NCBI RefSeq assembly: GCF_031583575.1
Contig: NZ_CP134146.1
Span: 3,162,001 to 3,226,000 of the forward strand
Direction: 5' to 3'
Origin: Thalassotalea nanhaiensis
GTDB taxonomy: Bacteria; Pseudomonadota; Gammaproteobacteria; Enterobacterales; Alteromonadaceae
Length of the DNA stretch: 64,000 bases
A program made the translations under genes and the position numbers. Under the pieces are notes generated by a model. It saw nothing but the letters and a program-made list of their open reading frames with translations, ran no database searches and was not told where the DNA came from. Shown one piece after another: positions 47,682 to 58,052 of this stretch; within the stretch, counting starts at the first letter, position 1; the number at the start of each line of letters is the position of its first letter.

Positions 47682-48454
47682 TAGTTAAGCCCCTTTTCAC
47701 GTAAGTTAGCAATGTATGGACCGTAGCCCTCTTCGCCTAACCAGAAGTGTATTGTTTTCTCAACACCAACACTTGTTAGTGTTGCGCCAGATAAACCGTC
47801 GACACCGTGGATATCACCTTTCTTAGCGTTACCTTTAACGATACGAATAGCAATATCACCTTGCTCGTCATACATTTTTTTACCAGGCCATAACGCTTTC
47901 CAGTTCGGGTTCATAACTTCTGCGCCTAAGCCAGGAGTTTCCTTATGATCAGAGTAAACAACAGATTTAACAGTGTTAACATCTTCTTCTAAGCCGATGA
48001 AACCGTACATTAAGTCCCAAAGACCAGAACCAACGATTGGTAAGATAACGGTATCTACAGTGCCTGCACCGTTTCTTACTAGGTAAACAACAGCGCTGTT
48101 TGCACGGCGGTTGATACCAGCAATGTCGCTAGCAGGCTTGATTGATTTAGTCACATCTCGAGCATCACGACGCTCTTCAAACATATCAGGGTTACCATCA
48201 ATGTATTCACCTGTGTCTAAGTTAATCATTTTTGCGGTAACAAATTTATTGTAAGTCGCAACAATGCCATCTTTTTCGCCAAGTTCTAATAAACCAGCGG
48301 CTTCTAAGATTTTTGTTTGTTGATCAAGTAATTTGTTTGCTACTTGTCTATCTTTTAGGCCTACGGCCGAAACAGAAACTAAGGCTGCACAGACTAAACA
48401 TACTGCAACAACGAAACCAAGGGTTCCTAAAAAGCTTTCTTTTTTACTAGCCAC
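47681..48454 (-). CDS. nqrC: Na+-NQR subunit C
   Basis: NqrC carries a covalent FMN that passes electrons between NqrD/E and NqrB. I chose the GTG at 48454 ([13 protein letters not shown]) over the ATG at 48475 because AAGGAGA lies 8 bases before it and it gives 257 residues, the family length. The FMN attachment motif [10 protein letters not shown] places the modified Thr at 225, the position known for Vibrio NqrC. It overlaps nqrB by 8 bp. Confidence 0.96.
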   Translation of the reverse strand: MASKKESFLGTLGFVVAVCLVCAALVSVSAVGLKDRQVANKLLDQQTKILEAAGLLELGEKDGIVATYNKFVTAKMINLDTGEYIDGNPDMFEERRDARDVTKSIKPASDIAGINRRANSAVVYLVRNGAGTVDTVILPIVGSGLWDLMYGFIGLEEDVNTVKSVVYSDHKETPGLGAEVMNPNWKALWPGKKMYDEQGDIAIRIVKGNAKKGDIHGVDGLSGATLTSVGVEKTIHFWLGEEGYGPYIANLREKGLN

Positions 48455-49646
48455 GTGCAAGTCTCCTTTTAACATTCGATTTAACTACGAAGTAATCGAA
48501 TAATGGCGCAAACAAGTTGGCAAATAATATTGCTAACATCATACCTTCAGGGAAAGCAGGATTAACAACACGTACTAGTACAACCATAACGCCAACTAGG
48601 GCACCAAAGAAATACTTACCAGTGTTAGTAAATGATGCCGAAACTGGGTCAGTTGCCATAAACATCATACCAAAGGCAAAACCACCAACAACTAAATGCC
48701 AGTACCAAGGCATAGCAAACATAGCGTTTGTTTCGCTGCCGATAGCGTTAAATAAGAATGCAGTTGCAACCATACCACCGAACACGCCTAACACGATGCG
48801 CCAAGAGGCAATGCCTTTATAAAGGATATATGCACCACCTAGTAGAATAGCGAATGTTGATACTTCACCAACAGAACCAGGAATAAAGCCCCAGAATGCA
48901 TTCCACCAATCAGCATTGATTGAGTAATCTACAGTGCCAGCCAAAGCAGCACTTAACGGTGTAGCGCCAGAGAAGCCATCAACAGCAACCCAAACTGCAT
49001 CACCTGAAATTTCTGCAGGGTAAGCAAAGAATAAGAACGCACGACCAGCTAATGCCGGGTTTAAGAAGTTCTTACCTGTACCACCAAAGATCTCTTTTGC
49101 AATTACAACACCAAAGGTAATACCTAAAGCAACTTGCCATAACGGAATTGACGCCGGCAGTATTAGTGCAAAAAGAATAGATGAAACGAAGAAGCCTTCA
49201 TTTACTTCATGCTTACGAACAGCAGCAAAAAGAACTTCCCAAAAACCACCAACAATAAATGTTACGGCATAAATTGGAATGAAGAACATTGCTCCGTAGA
49301 ACATTTGCATAAATATGCTAGCACCTTCGCCTAAGCTACCACCAAGAGCGGTAAATAAGTTAGCCTGCCAAACATCAGGAACAGCAAAACCAGCAGCTAA
49401 TGCTTCATTTGCTTGGAAACCAATGTTGTACATACCCCAGAACATAGCCGGGAATACAGCCAACCAAACAGTGATCATAATACGTTTAAGATCAATACTG
49501 TCACGGATATGCGTTTTACCCTTAGTTACGTAACCAGGAGTAAATAAGCCCGTAGCAACGGCTTCGTATAATGCGAACCATTTCTCGTGCTTGCCGCCTT
49601 TTTCAAAATGCGGCTCGATATCTTCAATAAACTTTTTCAAGCCCAT
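48447..49646 (-). CDS. nqrB: Na+-NQR subunit B
   Basis: NqrB is the main membrane subunit and sodium channel, with covalent FMN and riboflavin. The 399-residue protein has about ten helices, with the FMN attachment motif [10 protein letters not shown] (Thr229). The sequence [17 protein letters not shown] and [11 protein letters not shown] are typical. It starts 2 bp after nqrA ends and overlaps nqrC by 8 bp. Confidence 0.97.
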   Translation of the reverse strand: MGLKKFIEDIEPHFEKGGKHEKWFALYEAVATGLFTPGYVTKGKTHIRDSIDLKRIMITVWLAVFPAMFWGMYNIGFQANEALAAGFAVPDVWQANLFTALGGSLGEGASIFMQMFYGAMFFIPIYAVTFIVGGFWEVLFAAVRKHEVNEGFFVSSILFALILPASIPLWQVALGITFGVVIAKEIFGGTGKNFLNPALAGRAFLFFAYPAEISGDAVWVAVDGFSGATPLSAALAGTVDYSINADWWNAFWGFIPGSVGEVSTFAILLGGAYILYKGIASWRIVLGVFGGMVATAFLFNAIGSETNAMFAMPWYWHLVVGGFAFGMMFMATDPVSASFTNTGKYFFGALVGVMVVLVRVVNPAFPEGMMLAILFANLFAPLFDYFVVKSNVKRRLARG

Positions 49647-49648
49647 GT

Positions 49649-50983
49649 CTAACCTTCCTTTTCAATAGTGGTTAGGCAATCACGAAGGATAACGCCATAA
49701 TCAGTTTTACCAGGACATACGAATGTACATAGTGCTAAATCTTCTTCGTCTAGCTCTAATGCACCTAACTGCTGAGCACCATCGGTGTCGCCAGAAGCTA
49801 AGTCACGTAATAACAAGGTAGGTAAAATATCTAACGGCATAACGCGTTCATAGTTTCCAATTGGAACCATGGCACGAGCACTACCATTAGTCGTAGTAGT
49901 CATGTTGAACAATTTGTTACGGAAAAAGTGCGACATATACGCACGAGTAACAGAAAACATGTTCGGACCTGGGTACATATAGCCGATAAATTCTTTCTCG
50001 CGGCCTTCACTCAACGCACTTACTTGTACTTGGTAACGACCAAGATAAGCGTGAACGCCTTGAGCAGTAGCACCTTGTAGAGGAGAACCGGCAATAACAC
50101 GTACTTCACCACTTGCTAATTCGCCAGTAGTTAAATCAGTTGTGTTTGCACCAAGTACGGTACGAACTAAACGAGGTTGCTTAACGGCAGGACCGGCAAG
50201 CGACACAACACGGTTAGTGTCTAATTTACCTGTGGTAAATAACGTACCAAAAGCAATAACATCCTGATAACCAACATGCCATACAACTTTCTCAGCAGAA
50301 ACTGGAGATAAGAAGTGAATGTGAGTACCAACTAAACCTGCAGGATGTTTACCAGCAAATTCATTTACTGTTGCGTTACCTGTTGGAATGTTTGCACCAG
50401 GCGCTTTAGAAACAAATACGTTTCCTGAAGTTAATTGAGCTAAAACAGCTAAACCGTTGGTAAACGCTTCGCTTTGCTCATTGATAATCACTTCTGGGTT
50501 AGCGGCTAAAGGATTGGTATCCATTGCGCTAACAAAAATGTCTCTAGCTTCGCTACCTAAAGCAGGAACTTTGCTAAATGGGCGGGTACGCAATGCTGTC
50601 CACAAACCTGAGTTAACTAGGTTAGCTTCTACATCTTCACGAGATAAAGATGAGATTTGATCAGCTGAATATGCGTTGAATGTTTCTTCATCGTCGCCAT
50701 TAACTTCAATAACAACAGATTGTAAAACACGTTTTTCACCGCGATTGATTTCTTTTACAACACCGGCTGCAGAGGCTGTGAATTTAACGCCTGGATTCTT
50801 TTTATCTTCAAAAAGAACCTGACCTTTTTTAACGCTGTCACCTGCTTTTACAAACATGGTTGGGCGCATACCCACAAACTCTTCACCTAATGTTGCAACA
50901 GTATTGATGGTCGAACCATCATGGATTACTTGCTGGGGAACACCTGTTACAGGAATATCCAGACCTTTTTTGATTGTAATCAT
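49649..50983 (-). CDS. nqrA: Na+-NQR subunit A
   Basis: NqrA is the peripheral subunit that contributes to quinone binding. It starts [14 protein letters not shown], as in Vibrio; a GTG at 50995 is not needed. The 444-residue protein contains [31 protein letters not shown] and [16 protein letters not shown]. It is first in the operon; an extended -10 promoter lies about 150 bp upstream, leaving a long leader with no clear structure. Confidence 0.97.
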   Translation of the reverse strand: MITIKKGLDIPVTGVPQQVIHDGSTINTVATLGEEFVGMRPTMFVKAGDSVKKGQVLFEDKKNPGVKFTASAAGVVKEINRGEKRVLQSVVIEVNGDDEETFNAYSADQISSLSREDVEANLVNSGLWTALRTRPFSKVPALGSEARDIFVSAMDTNPLAANPEVIINEQSEAFTNGLAVLAQLTSGNVFVSKAPGANIPTGNATVNEFAGKHPAGLVGTHIHFLSPVSAEKVVWHVGYQDVIAFGTLFTTGKLDTNRVVSLAGPAVKQPRLVRTVLGANTTDLTTGELASGEVRVIAGSPLQGATAQGVHAYLGRYQVQVSALSEGREKEFIGYMYPGPNMFSVTRAYMSHFFRNKLFNMTTTTNGSARAMVPIGNYERVMPLDILPTLLLRDLASGDTDGAQQLGALELDEEDLALCTFVCPGKTDYGVILRDCLTTIEKEG

Positions 50984-51130
50984 AAACACATGCACTACTT
51001 TTTGACGGGAGTATTTAAAATTAATAGCCCTGATTATAAGCGGTTATTAATCCAGTGTTTCTTGAATGATAAGCAACTAAAATATCAGCTGTTTACAAAC
51101 AAGAGCTCTAAGTTAAATTTTCTGGCGCGG

Positions 51131-51139
51131 ATTTTAACA
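51131..51139 (-). promoter_or_regulatory. candidate extended -10 promoter of the nqr operon
   Basis: On the minus strand TGTTAAAAT fits the extended -10 form TGnTAnAAT and is followed by the GC-rich CCGCGCC. No good -35 is present, as is usual for extended -10 promoters. Confidence 0.5.
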
Positions 51140-51298
51140 TAAATAGCCTTATGATTTCTATGGACAGGGACACATTTAATAACAAATTAATTAAAAATAC
51201 TTAAAAGCACATATAGGCGATTCAATTATCCAATAAAAACAATAGCTAAATCATTGTAAATAGCAAATTTGAAATGCATTAATCAGGAGAAAAAAGGT

Positions 51299-51326
51299 AA
51301 AAAAAACCCCTGCTAATGCAGGGGTT
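51299..51326 (-). terminator. intrinsic terminator of fabV
   Basis: AACCCCTGC-ATTA-GCAGGGGTT followed by a T run on the minus strand, 28 bp after the fabV stop. Confidence 0.93.
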
Positions 51327-51354
51327 CGACTAAAGTTTAATAAATCAGCTTAAA

Positions 51355-52545
51355 TTAAACTAGATTGTTTATTTCGGCTAATGGACTTACATCAGCATCG
51401 TAATCAACGCCGTCAACTTCAAAACCGAATAATTTTAAGAATTCGTGATGGTAACCAGTGTAATCGGTAAGCTCATCAATCGTATCAGTATCAACGCTAT
51501 CCCAAATAGTTTGCACTCGGTCTTGCACGTCATCTTCTAATTCTTTTAGGTTTTGCATCAAACGGTTATGTTCACCAATTGAACGTTCTGTACTGTAAAG
51601 ATTGTCACGGAACAAACCTTGAATTTGGTGAATAGGGTTTTCTTGAGTACCGTCTGCTTTCATCACTTTAAACAAGCTAGAAATATAAAGTGGCATAATT
51701 GGAATTGCCGAACTCGCTTGCGTTACAACGGCATTTAAAGACGTTACAAATGCTTCGCCGTTAAGGTGGTTGGTAACTTTACGAATTTCAGATGCTGCAC
51801 GATCTAAATCTTCTTTCGCACGGCCAATTGTCGCTTTACCATATAATGGCCAAGTTAACTTCTTACCAATGTAGGTGTAAGCAACAGTTTTAACGTTATC
51901 TGCTAATACGCCAGCGTCGTTAAGAGCATTCATCCAAAGCTCCCAATCTTCACCGCCCATAACTTTAATGGTACCTGCAATCTCTTCTTCAGTAGCAGGT
52001 TCAACCGCAACTTCTTCGATTACACGCTTAGAAGTGTTTAAGCTTTTAGTCGTAAAACCATTACCAATTGGCTTAAGCGCTGATGAATACACTTCACCAG
52101 TAACTGGGTCAGTACGGCGCGGAGACGCTAAAGAATAAACAACTAAATCAATTTGACCTAAATCGGCTTTAATTGTTTCAATGGTTTGTGCTTTGATTTC
52201 ATTAGAAAAGGCATCGCCATTAATGTTTTTTGAATAAACACCTGCTTCATCAGCCGCTTTTTGAAACGCTGCAGTGTTATACCAACCGGCTGAACCAGTA
52301 CGCTTTTCAGAAGGCTCTTTTTCAAAAAACACACCTAATGTGCTTGCACCATTACCAAAAGTGGCGGTAATTCTTGAAGCTAGACCGTAACCTGTCGATG
52401 CACCAATAACTAATACGTTTTTTGGTTTAACATCAGCTTGTGGTTGCGATTTTACGTAATCAATTTGTTCATTAACGTGCTGAGCACAACCTACTGGATG
52501 AGCGTTTGTACAAATAAATCCACGTACTTTTGGTTTGATAACCAT
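51355..52545 (-). CDS. fabV: trans-2-enoyl-ACP/CoA reductase FabV
   Basis: FabV reduces the double bond in the last step of each fatty-acid elongation cycle with NADH, and replaces FabI. The 396-residue protein begins MVIKPKVRGFICTNAHPVGC, has the nucleotide-binding loop GASTGYGLASRI, SLASPRRTDP, and the active-site Tyr-(x)8-Lys spacing around YTYIGKKLTWPLYGKATIG. It is a single-gene unit. FabV enzymes are insensitive to triclosan in several species (family knowledge). Confidence 0.96.
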   Translation of the reverse strand: MVIKPKVRGFICTNAHPVGCAQHVNEQIDYVKSQPQADVKPKNVLVIGASTGYGLASRITATFGNGASTLGVFFEKEPSEKRTGSAGWYNTAAFQKAADEAGVYSKNINGDAFSNEIKAQTIETIKADLGQIDLVVYSLASPRRTDPVTGEVYSSALKPIGNGFTTKSLNTSKRVIEEVAVEPATEEEIAGTIKVMGGEDWELWMNALNDAGVLADNVKTVAYTYIGKKLTWPLYGKATIGRAKEDLDRAASEIRKVTNHLNGEAFVTSLNAVVTQASSAIPIMPLYISSLFKVMKADGTQENPIHQIQGLFRDNLYSTERSIGEHNRLMQNLKELEDDVQDRVQTIWDSVDTDTIDELTDYTGYHHEFLKLFGFEVDGVDYDADVSPLAEINNLV

Positions 52546-52718
52546 AATAAAACCTTAATTTTTCTTAATTTATGTTTAACACCGTATTAATAGCAACTCA
52601 TTACTGTCAATACCGTGTTGAAAAGTTAACTGGCGCTATTGTAGCAACTTTTACTTGCTATGAGGTCAGAGCAGCCAGTTTTTTAACTATTTATTTATTA
52701 ACATTCAAAATAGTGTGG

Positions 52719-53810
52719 TTATTGGCGGTTTTCAAGGTACGCTTGTTCGGTAATTTTATGATAAGCACGAATATCATCATAAAATGCTTTATATGAAGAC
52801 CAAACTTCAGCAACCGATGGCTCGTTCGCCGCCATCTCTTCAATAACTTGCGCTGTTGTTGCCTTAAGTTTAGCCATAACCTCAGGTGGGAATGTACGAA
52901 CCTGAACACCATGCTTTTCTTCTAATACTTTTAAAGCTGAGCTGTTTCTAGCGGTATATTCACTTAACATGTCATCATTTACTGCACGTGTTGCTACTTT
53001 AACAATTTCTTGTAAATCTTCAGGTAACGCTGCAAAGGCTTTTTCATTGATTAAAAACTCGAGCGTTGCAGTAGGCTCTTGCCAACCTGAAGAGTAGTAG
53101 TATTTTGCCGCTTTATAAAAGCCAAATGATAAGTCATTGTATGGCCCTACCCATTCAGAAGCATCTAGTGCACCACTTTGTAATGATGAGAATATTTCGC
53201 CGCCAGGCATATTAATAGGAACTGCGCCGGCTCTGCTCATCACTTCACCACCAATACCACCGATACGCATTTTAAGACCGCTTAAGTCATCAATTGAGTT
53301 AATTTCTTTATTGAACCAACCGGCAAATTGTAAGCCAGAATTACCGCCAACCATAGGGATAATACCAAATGGCTTATACAGTTTTTGCCACAGTTCTAAA
53401 CCGCCGCCGTACTGTAGCCAAGCGTTAGTTTCTGTCGCATTCATACCAAACGGTACTGCGGCAAAGAATGATGCGGCAGGTATTTTACCTTTCCAGTAAT
53501 AAGCACCGCTATGGCCCATTTGGGCAGTACCTGCGGAAACAGTATCGAATACTTCAAAACCAGGAACCAGCTCACCGGCGCCATATACTTTTATTTTTAA
53601 ACGCCCCGCACTCATTTTTTCAACTTGCTTGGCGAACGTTTCCGGTGCGCGACCTAAGCCAGGAAAGTTCTTTGGCCAAGACGTTACCAACTTCCACTCA
53701 AATGTTTGCTGCTGTGTAGCTGCCTGTTTTGAGTCTTGCTGTTTGTCACCACATGCTGACAGGCAAATCACTGAGAATAAGATTGCGCTTAATTTAATAA
53801 TTGATTTCAT
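52719..53810 (-). CDS. TRAP transporter substrate-binding protein (DctP family)
   Basis: The 363-residue precursor has a lipoprotein signal (lipobox CLSAC, Cys20), which is less common than the free periplasmic form. The mature part starts FEWKLVTSWPKNFPGLG, the opening of the TakP-like subfamily that binds 2-oxo acids or similar monocarboxylates, and has MRIGGIGGEVMSRAGAVPINMPGGEIFSSLQSGALDASEWVGP, the ligand-binding segment. It is followed by the permease genes in the order P, M, Q reversed along the minus strand (Q-M-P from right to left). Confidence 0.9.
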   Translation of the reverse strand: MKSIIKLSAILFSVICLSACGDKQQDSKQAATQQQTFEWKLVTSWPKNFPGLGRAPETFAKQVEKMSAGRLKIKVYGAGELVPGFEVFDTVSAGTAQMGHSGAYYWKGKIPAASFFAAVPFGMNATETNAWLQYGGGLELWQKLYKPFGIIPMVGGNSGLQFAGWFNKEINSIDDLSGLKMRIGGIGGEVMSRAGAVPINMPGGEIFSSLQSGALDASEWVGPYNDLSFGFYKAAKYYYSSGWQEPTATLEFLINEKAFAALPEDLQEIVKVATRAVNDDMLSEYTARNSSALKVLEEKHGVQVRTFPPEVMAKLKATTAQVIEEMAANEPSVAEVWSSYKAFYDDIRAYHKITEQAYLENRQ

Positions 53811-53881
53811 TGTTTACTCATAATCCATTTTGTTTTTAATTTTGTATTTTACTTTTAACGTTCAATTTATTGGGTTAATAG

Positions 53882-55252
53882 TTAACCATATATTTTAGTT
53901 GGTAGCCACGTAACTAATTCAGGCCAAATAGCTAACGCCAATAACAGCATAATTTGCATGATGATAAAAGGAATAACCCCTTTATAAATCTTGATTGTTT
54001 TAATCGATTTATCAGCGACGCCGCGTAAATAAAATAATGCGAAGCCAAATGGCGGTGTTAAAAATGACGTTTGTAAATTTACTGCGATCATAATTCCGAG
54101 CCAAATTGGGTTAATGTCCATCATAAAAAGAATAGGCGCAACAATTGGCACAACAACAAAGGTGATCTCAATAAAATCAAGAATAAAACCTAATAGAAAA
54201 ATAACCAACATCACCAATAATGTTGCAGTTATAGCACCACCGGGTAATTGACTGAAGAAATCTTGAATAAGCTCTTCGCCGCCAAGCCCCCTGAACACTA
54301 ATGAGAATAAACTCGCACCAATTAAAATCAAGAAAACCATAGAGGTCACTTTAACTGTACTGTCCATTACTATTTTCAAATTAGTAATATTCAACTGACC
54401 ATTAATTGCGGCGAGAATCAAAGCGCCAAAAGCCCCTACGCCAGCAGCTTCTGTTGGGGTAGCAAATCCGGCTAAAATCGAGCCTAAAACCACTACCATC
54501 AGGGTAAGTGGAGGAAACAACGACTTCAGTAATAAACCAAAACTAATCGCCGGTTGATCGTCATAGGATACTGGCGGTACTTTTTCCGGTTTAACTACTG
54601 CCATATATATTGAATAGCTAATATACAAGCCAACTAAAATCATTCCGGGAACCACTGCGCCGGCAAATAAATCACCTACGCTAATGGTATCTGGGTTGTA
54701 ATTACCGAGTTTCAGTTGTGCTAACTGATAAGAGTTTGATAACACATCGCCTAATAAAACCAGCGCAATTGAAGGTGGAATAATTTGCCCTAAGGTACCT
54801 GTAGCACAAATGATCCCTGTAGCAAAAGATTGATCGTAACCACGTTTGATCATCGTAGGTAATGATAACAGCCCCATCGTTACCACCGTTGCGCCAACAA
54901 TTCCGGTACTCGCAGCTAGCAGCATACCAACAATAGTTACTGAAATAGCCAAGCCGCCGCGGAACCGGCCAAACAATTGCGCCATGGTGGATAATAAATC
55001 TTCCGCTATTTTTGCTCGCTCTAATACACAGCCCATAAATACAAATAAAGGCACTGCGAGTAGCGTTTGATTACTTAAAATACCGTAATAGCGAGAAGGT
55101 AAAGCAGATAAAAACGAACTATCGAAATAGCCCATAACACTGGCAATACCAGCGAAAACAAGCGCGGTACCGGCTAATGAGAATGCAACTGGATAACCGA
55201 GCAGCAACACCAAACAAATACAGACAAACATTACTAAAGATAAATATTCCAT
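53882..55252 (-). CDS. TRAP transporter large permease (DctM family)
   Basis: The 456-residue membrane protein has about twelve hydrophobic segments and DctM motifs such as GYPVAFSLAG, PLFVFMGCVLERA, STGIVGATVVTMGLLSLP and FATPTEAAGVGAFGAL. It uses the sodium gradient to import the bound substrate. Its ATG overlaps the TAA of the small permease gene (TAATG), showing translational coupling. Confidence 0.94.
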   Translation of the reverse strand: MEYLSLVMFVCICLVLLLGYPVAFSLAGTALVFAGIASVMGYFDSSFLSALPSRYYGILSNQTLLAVPLFVFMGCVLERAKIAEDLLSTMAQLFGRFRGGLAISVTIVGMLLAASTGIVGATVVTMGLLSLPTMIKRGYDQSFATGIICATGTLGQIIPPSIALVLLGDVLSNSYQLAQLKLGNYNPDTISVGDLFAGAVVPGMILVGLYISYSIYMAVVKPEKVPPVSYDDQPAISFGLLLKSLFPPLTLMVVVLGSILAGFATPTEAAGVGAFGALILAAINGQLNITNLKIVMDSTVKVTSMVFLILIGASLFSLVFRGLGGEELIQDFFSQLPGGAITATLLVMLVIFLLGFILDFIEITFVVVPIVAPILFMMDINPIWLGIMIAVNLQTSFLTPPFGFALFYLRGVADKSIKTIKIYKGVIPFIIMQIMLLLALAIWPELVTWLPTKIYG

Positions 55253-55788
55253 TATTCATCTCCGCCTGAATTAACGCTTTCATCTTGAAGTATTAATAGG
55301 TTGCGTGCTATCTCACTTAATCCTTGTAGAGTTAAAGTGATAACCAATAATAAGATCAAACTCTTGTTAAGATAAACAGCTGGAATGCCGCCTGGCTCTT
55401 TCGATTTCTCTAATATATCCCAAGACATTAAAACGTAATCGACACTTATGTAAAAAATAAACACACAAACAGGCATCAACAAGAATATGGTGCCAAACAG
55501 ATTAACCAATGCTTTTTGTTTAACTGAAAATTTGCTGTAAAAGATATCAACACGAACATGACCATCATGTTTCAATGTATAAGCTGCACCTAACATAAAC
55601 ACAGCGCCATGTGCATAAAGAACAGCCTCTTGCATGGCTATCCAACCAATATTAAATCCATAGCGCAGAAGAACAACGGTAAAAGTTAACAAAACAACTA
55701 ATAGGGTTAACCAAGCGATAGCCTTGCCAATCGTTTCGGTTATTCCGTCAGTTATTGAGATAAACTTAGGTAAAAGAGAGGTGAGCAT
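55252..55788 (-). CDS. TRAP transporter small permease (DctQ family)
   Basis: The 178-residue protein has four membrane segments (about 20-42, 57-72, 95-115 and 140-160) and the DctQ-type sequence WIAMQEAVLYAHGAVFMLGAAYTLKHDGHVRVDIFYSKF. It is the first gene of the three-gene TRAP unit and would be transcribed from the AT-rich 110-bp gap beside bolA. Confidence 0.92.
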   Translation of the reverse strand: MLTSLLPKFISITDGITETIGKAIAWLTLLVVLLTFTVVLLRYGFNIGWIAMQEAVLYAHGAVFMLGAAYTLKHDGHVRVDIFYSKFSVKQKALVNLFGTIFLLMPVCVFIFYISVDYVLMSWDILEKSKEPGGIPAVYLNKSLILLLVITLTLQGLSEIARNLLILQDESVNSGGDE

Positions 55789-55898
55789 TATTTCCTCAAA
55801 GAAATTATATTTTTTATTATTGCCTATAAATAACAGAAAATTAACAATGAGGAAATATCAAATAGCTCTAAATTAAGGTTAAATCGTCTTTGCCTGGG

Positions 55899-56213
55899 TT
55901 ATTTACCACCACCCATACAGTTTGGCGATTTTGGTATTTCACCGTTATTCATAGTTTGCCATTGCTCAGGGGTATAAGTGTGCATTGCTAAAGCATGGAT
56001 ATGATTTTCTAATTCATCTGCTAAAGTAGCATTAACTTGACGGTGACGACCTATTAAACGTTGGCCTTCAAATTTTTCGCTAACGATCACTACCTTAAAG
56101 TGGGATTCGCTGCCTTCAGGTACGTTATGCATAAAGCTTTCATTATTTACTTCAAGGTATATAGGGGTAAATTCGGCTAATAACTTTTGCTCAATGATAG
56201 CGGCTATGGTCAT
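55899..56213 (-). CDS. bolA: BolA family protein
   Basis: BolA works with monothiol glutaredoxins in iron-sulfur trafficking and affects cell morphology. The 104-residue protein matches E. coli BolA along its length: [34 protein letters not shown] and [30 protein letters not shown], with the conserved His residues, and a C-terminal Cys (SPNCMGG). The AlkB-like gene lies 15 bp upstream on the same strand. Confidence 0.95.
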   Translation of the reverse strand: MTIAAIIEQKLLAEFTPIYLEVNNESFMHNVPEGSESHFKVVIVSEKFEGQRLIGRHRQVNATLADELENHIHALAMHTYTPEQWQTMNNGEIPKSPNCMGGGK

Positions 56214-56228
56214 GATTATTCCAGAATA

Positions 56229-56834
56229 CTAATTGTTTATTATATGACGAAAGGTAAGGTTTACTCGCCCTTGCAATGGTTTAGCTGATTTTGGCAGGGC
56301 ATGCTGCCAGTTCTGTTGTAAATCGCCTTGCATTACTAGCAAGCTCCCCGATTGTAGAGTTAAATTAATTTTTTCGCTACTGTATTTATGCTTTAAACAA
56401 AACTTTCGCTCTTGGCCAAAGGACACTGAAGCAATTGTTGGTTGAAAACCGAGTTGTTTTTCATTATCACTATGCCATCCCATAGAGTCGTTATTGTCTC
56501 TATAATAGTTTGCTAACACAGAATTAAAGCGGGTTTGCAGTTGTTGTTGGCAATGCTCTTTAATGGTTAATAAGGTTTTATTCCATGGCAAGGGAGTTAA
56601 TGGTAATCCGGAATATTTATATTCAGCATATTCATCACCATACCAGGCTTGTAATCTTGGGATAGTGACAAGTTTTCCAAACATTTTAATTTGCTCTTGT
56701 CGCCATTCGAGTTGTTCAACACAGGTATTATAAAACTCATTAGCCTGTTGCTGTAAATAAAACCCAGGCCAATATAATAGGTCTCCTTCGCAATAACTTT
56801 CTATCGGAAAACTCAACATGTTTGACAATTTCAT
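56229..56834 (-). CDS. AlkB-like 2-oxoglutarate-dependent dioxygenase
   Basis: The 201-residue protein has the iron ligands His121 and Asp123 in GWHSDNE and His178 in QHALPK, and the 2-oxoglutarate contacts Arg190 and Arg196 in GRVNLTFRH. This is the AlkB fold used for oxidative demethylation of alkylated DNA or RNA (AlkB or ALKBH2/3 group). I start at ATG 56834 with AAGG before it, rather than the TTG at 56837. It sits between divergent rlmG and downstream bolA, so it is probably co-transcribed with bolA. Confidence 0.88.
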   Translation of the reverse strand: MKLSNMLSFPIESYCEGDLLYWPGFYLQQQANEFYNTCVEQLEWRQEQIKMFGKLVTIPRLQAWYGDEYAEYKYSGLPLTPLPWNKTLLTIKEHCQQQLQTRFNSVLANYYRDNNDSMGWHSDNEKQLGFQPTIASVSFGQERKFCLKHKYSSEKINLTLQSGSLLVMQGDLQQNWQHALPKSAKPLQGRVNLTFRHIINN

Positions 56835-56910
56835 CAACCTTTTAAAAACTTGTCTTTTACCATTAAATTATAGGTATAATAGCGCCACTTATTACTGTTG
56901 AAAATAATTT

Positions 56911-58047
56911 ATGTTAAGCCCTTTCTTTAAAAACGACCAACCTATTCATTTAGAACGTTTTCCTGTTGCGCAAGTAAATCGAAGCTTGCAAGCATGGGAT
57001 TCTGCTGATGAATATATCATTGATTATTTACAAGAAAACAATGTATTGGCTGAGACTAAAAACATTGTTATTTTCAATGATAGCTTTGGTGCATTAAGCG
57101 TAAATCTATATCATCACAATCTGCAATTGATACATGATTCTTATATCTCTCAACAAGGTGTTAAATATAACCTTGATAGTAATTATATTGATATGGATAC
57201 CATTCAGTTTTTGGATAGTTTAGCCACTATCGCAGCGCCTGTGGATATTGTTATTTTAAAGCTACCAAAAAGTAAGGCATATTTAGAATACCAACTACAG
57301 CAAATACAGCAATGTGCAAATAAAGATACGTTAATTATTGCAGCGGCCCGCGTTAAAGAAATCCATACTTCTACTTTGAAACTCTTTGAAAAACATATTG
57401 GCGAAACCAAAACATCATTAGCAGTCAAAAAGTCACGATTGATATTTTCAAAACTTAATGCAGCTAACAAAACCGAGCTACCTAAAGCAAAAGTTTGGCC
57501 ATTAGAAAAAACTGACTTTTCTATATCGAATTTAGCCAATGTGTTTTCTCGTGACAGTCTAGATATAGGCGGTAGACAGTTGCTTGAGAATTTACCGAGC
57601 GTTAATGGTAATTTAGATGTTGCCGATTTAGGTTGCGGAAACGGTGTGGTTGGTCTTGCGATGTTGGCTAAAAATCCTGACATAAATATGCATTTTTATG
57701 ATGAATCTTTTATGGCCATTCAGTCAACTAAAGACAACATTATCAAAAACTTACCAGGTAACCAAGAGCAATGCTTTTTTCATGTAAACGATTGCTTAAC
57801 CGATGTGGAATCAAGTAGCTTAGATTTAGTGTTATGTAACCCTCCTTTCCATCAACAAGCTGCGGTAACTGATCATATTGCCTGGCAAATGTTTAAACAA
57901 AGCTATAATGCTTTGAAAAAAGGCGGAGAATTAAGGATAATAGGCAACAGGCAACTTGCATATCACATTAAGTTACAACGCTTATTTGGAAATTGTGAGA
58001 CAATTGCCAGTAATTCAAAGTTTGTCATTTTATCAGCGAAGAAGTAA
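56911..58047 (+). CDS. rlmG: 23S rRNA m2G1835 methyltransferase RlmG
   Basis: RlmG methylates G1835 of 23S rRNA using S-adenosylmethionine. The 378-residue protein (E. coli 378) has an N-terminal degenerate methyltransferase-like half and a C-terminal catalytic half with VADLGCGNGVVGLAML (SAM loop) and the NPPFHQ motif (Asn310). Such duplicated-domain architecture is shared with RsmC; the NPPFHQQ and overall length favour RlmG. It starts the plus-strand cluster leading to ampG. Confidence 0.9.
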   Translation: MLSPFFKNDQPIHLERFPVAQVNRSLQAWDSADEYIIDYLQENNVLAETKNIVIFNDSFGALSVNLYHHNLQLIHDSYISQQGVKYNLDSNYIDMDTIQFLDSLATIAAPVDIVILKLPKSKAYLEYQLQQIQQCANKDTLIIAAARVKEIHTSTLKLFEKHIGETKTSLAVKKSRLIFSKLNAANKTELPKAKVWPLEKTDFSISNLANVFSRDSLDIGGRQLLENLPSVNGNLDVADLGCGNGVVGLAMLAKNPDINMHFYDESFMAIQSTKDNIIKNLPGNQEQCFFHVNDCLTDVESSSLDLVLCNPPFHQQAAVTDHIAWQMFKQSYNALKKGGELRIIGNRQLAYHIKLQRLFGNCETIASNSKFVILSAKK

Positions 58048-58052
58048 AGAAA

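Larger units (their letters stand above)
50984..51354. other. intergenic region between nqrA and fabV
   Basis: The 371-bp gap holds the likely nqr promoter (51131-51139), an untranslated leader of about 140 nt with a weak ribosome-binding site before nqrA, AT-rich sequence, and the terminator of fabV (51299-51326). No further gene is seen. Confidence 0.6.

Noticed and set aside
51301-51330. tRNA T-arm-like GGGGTTCGACT
   Set aside because: It is the closing part of the fabV terminator; no acceptor, D or anticodon arms can be folded around it.
53137-53499. Plus-strand proline- and serine-rich frame
   Set aside because: Antisense to the TRAP binding-protein gene, without a plausible start.
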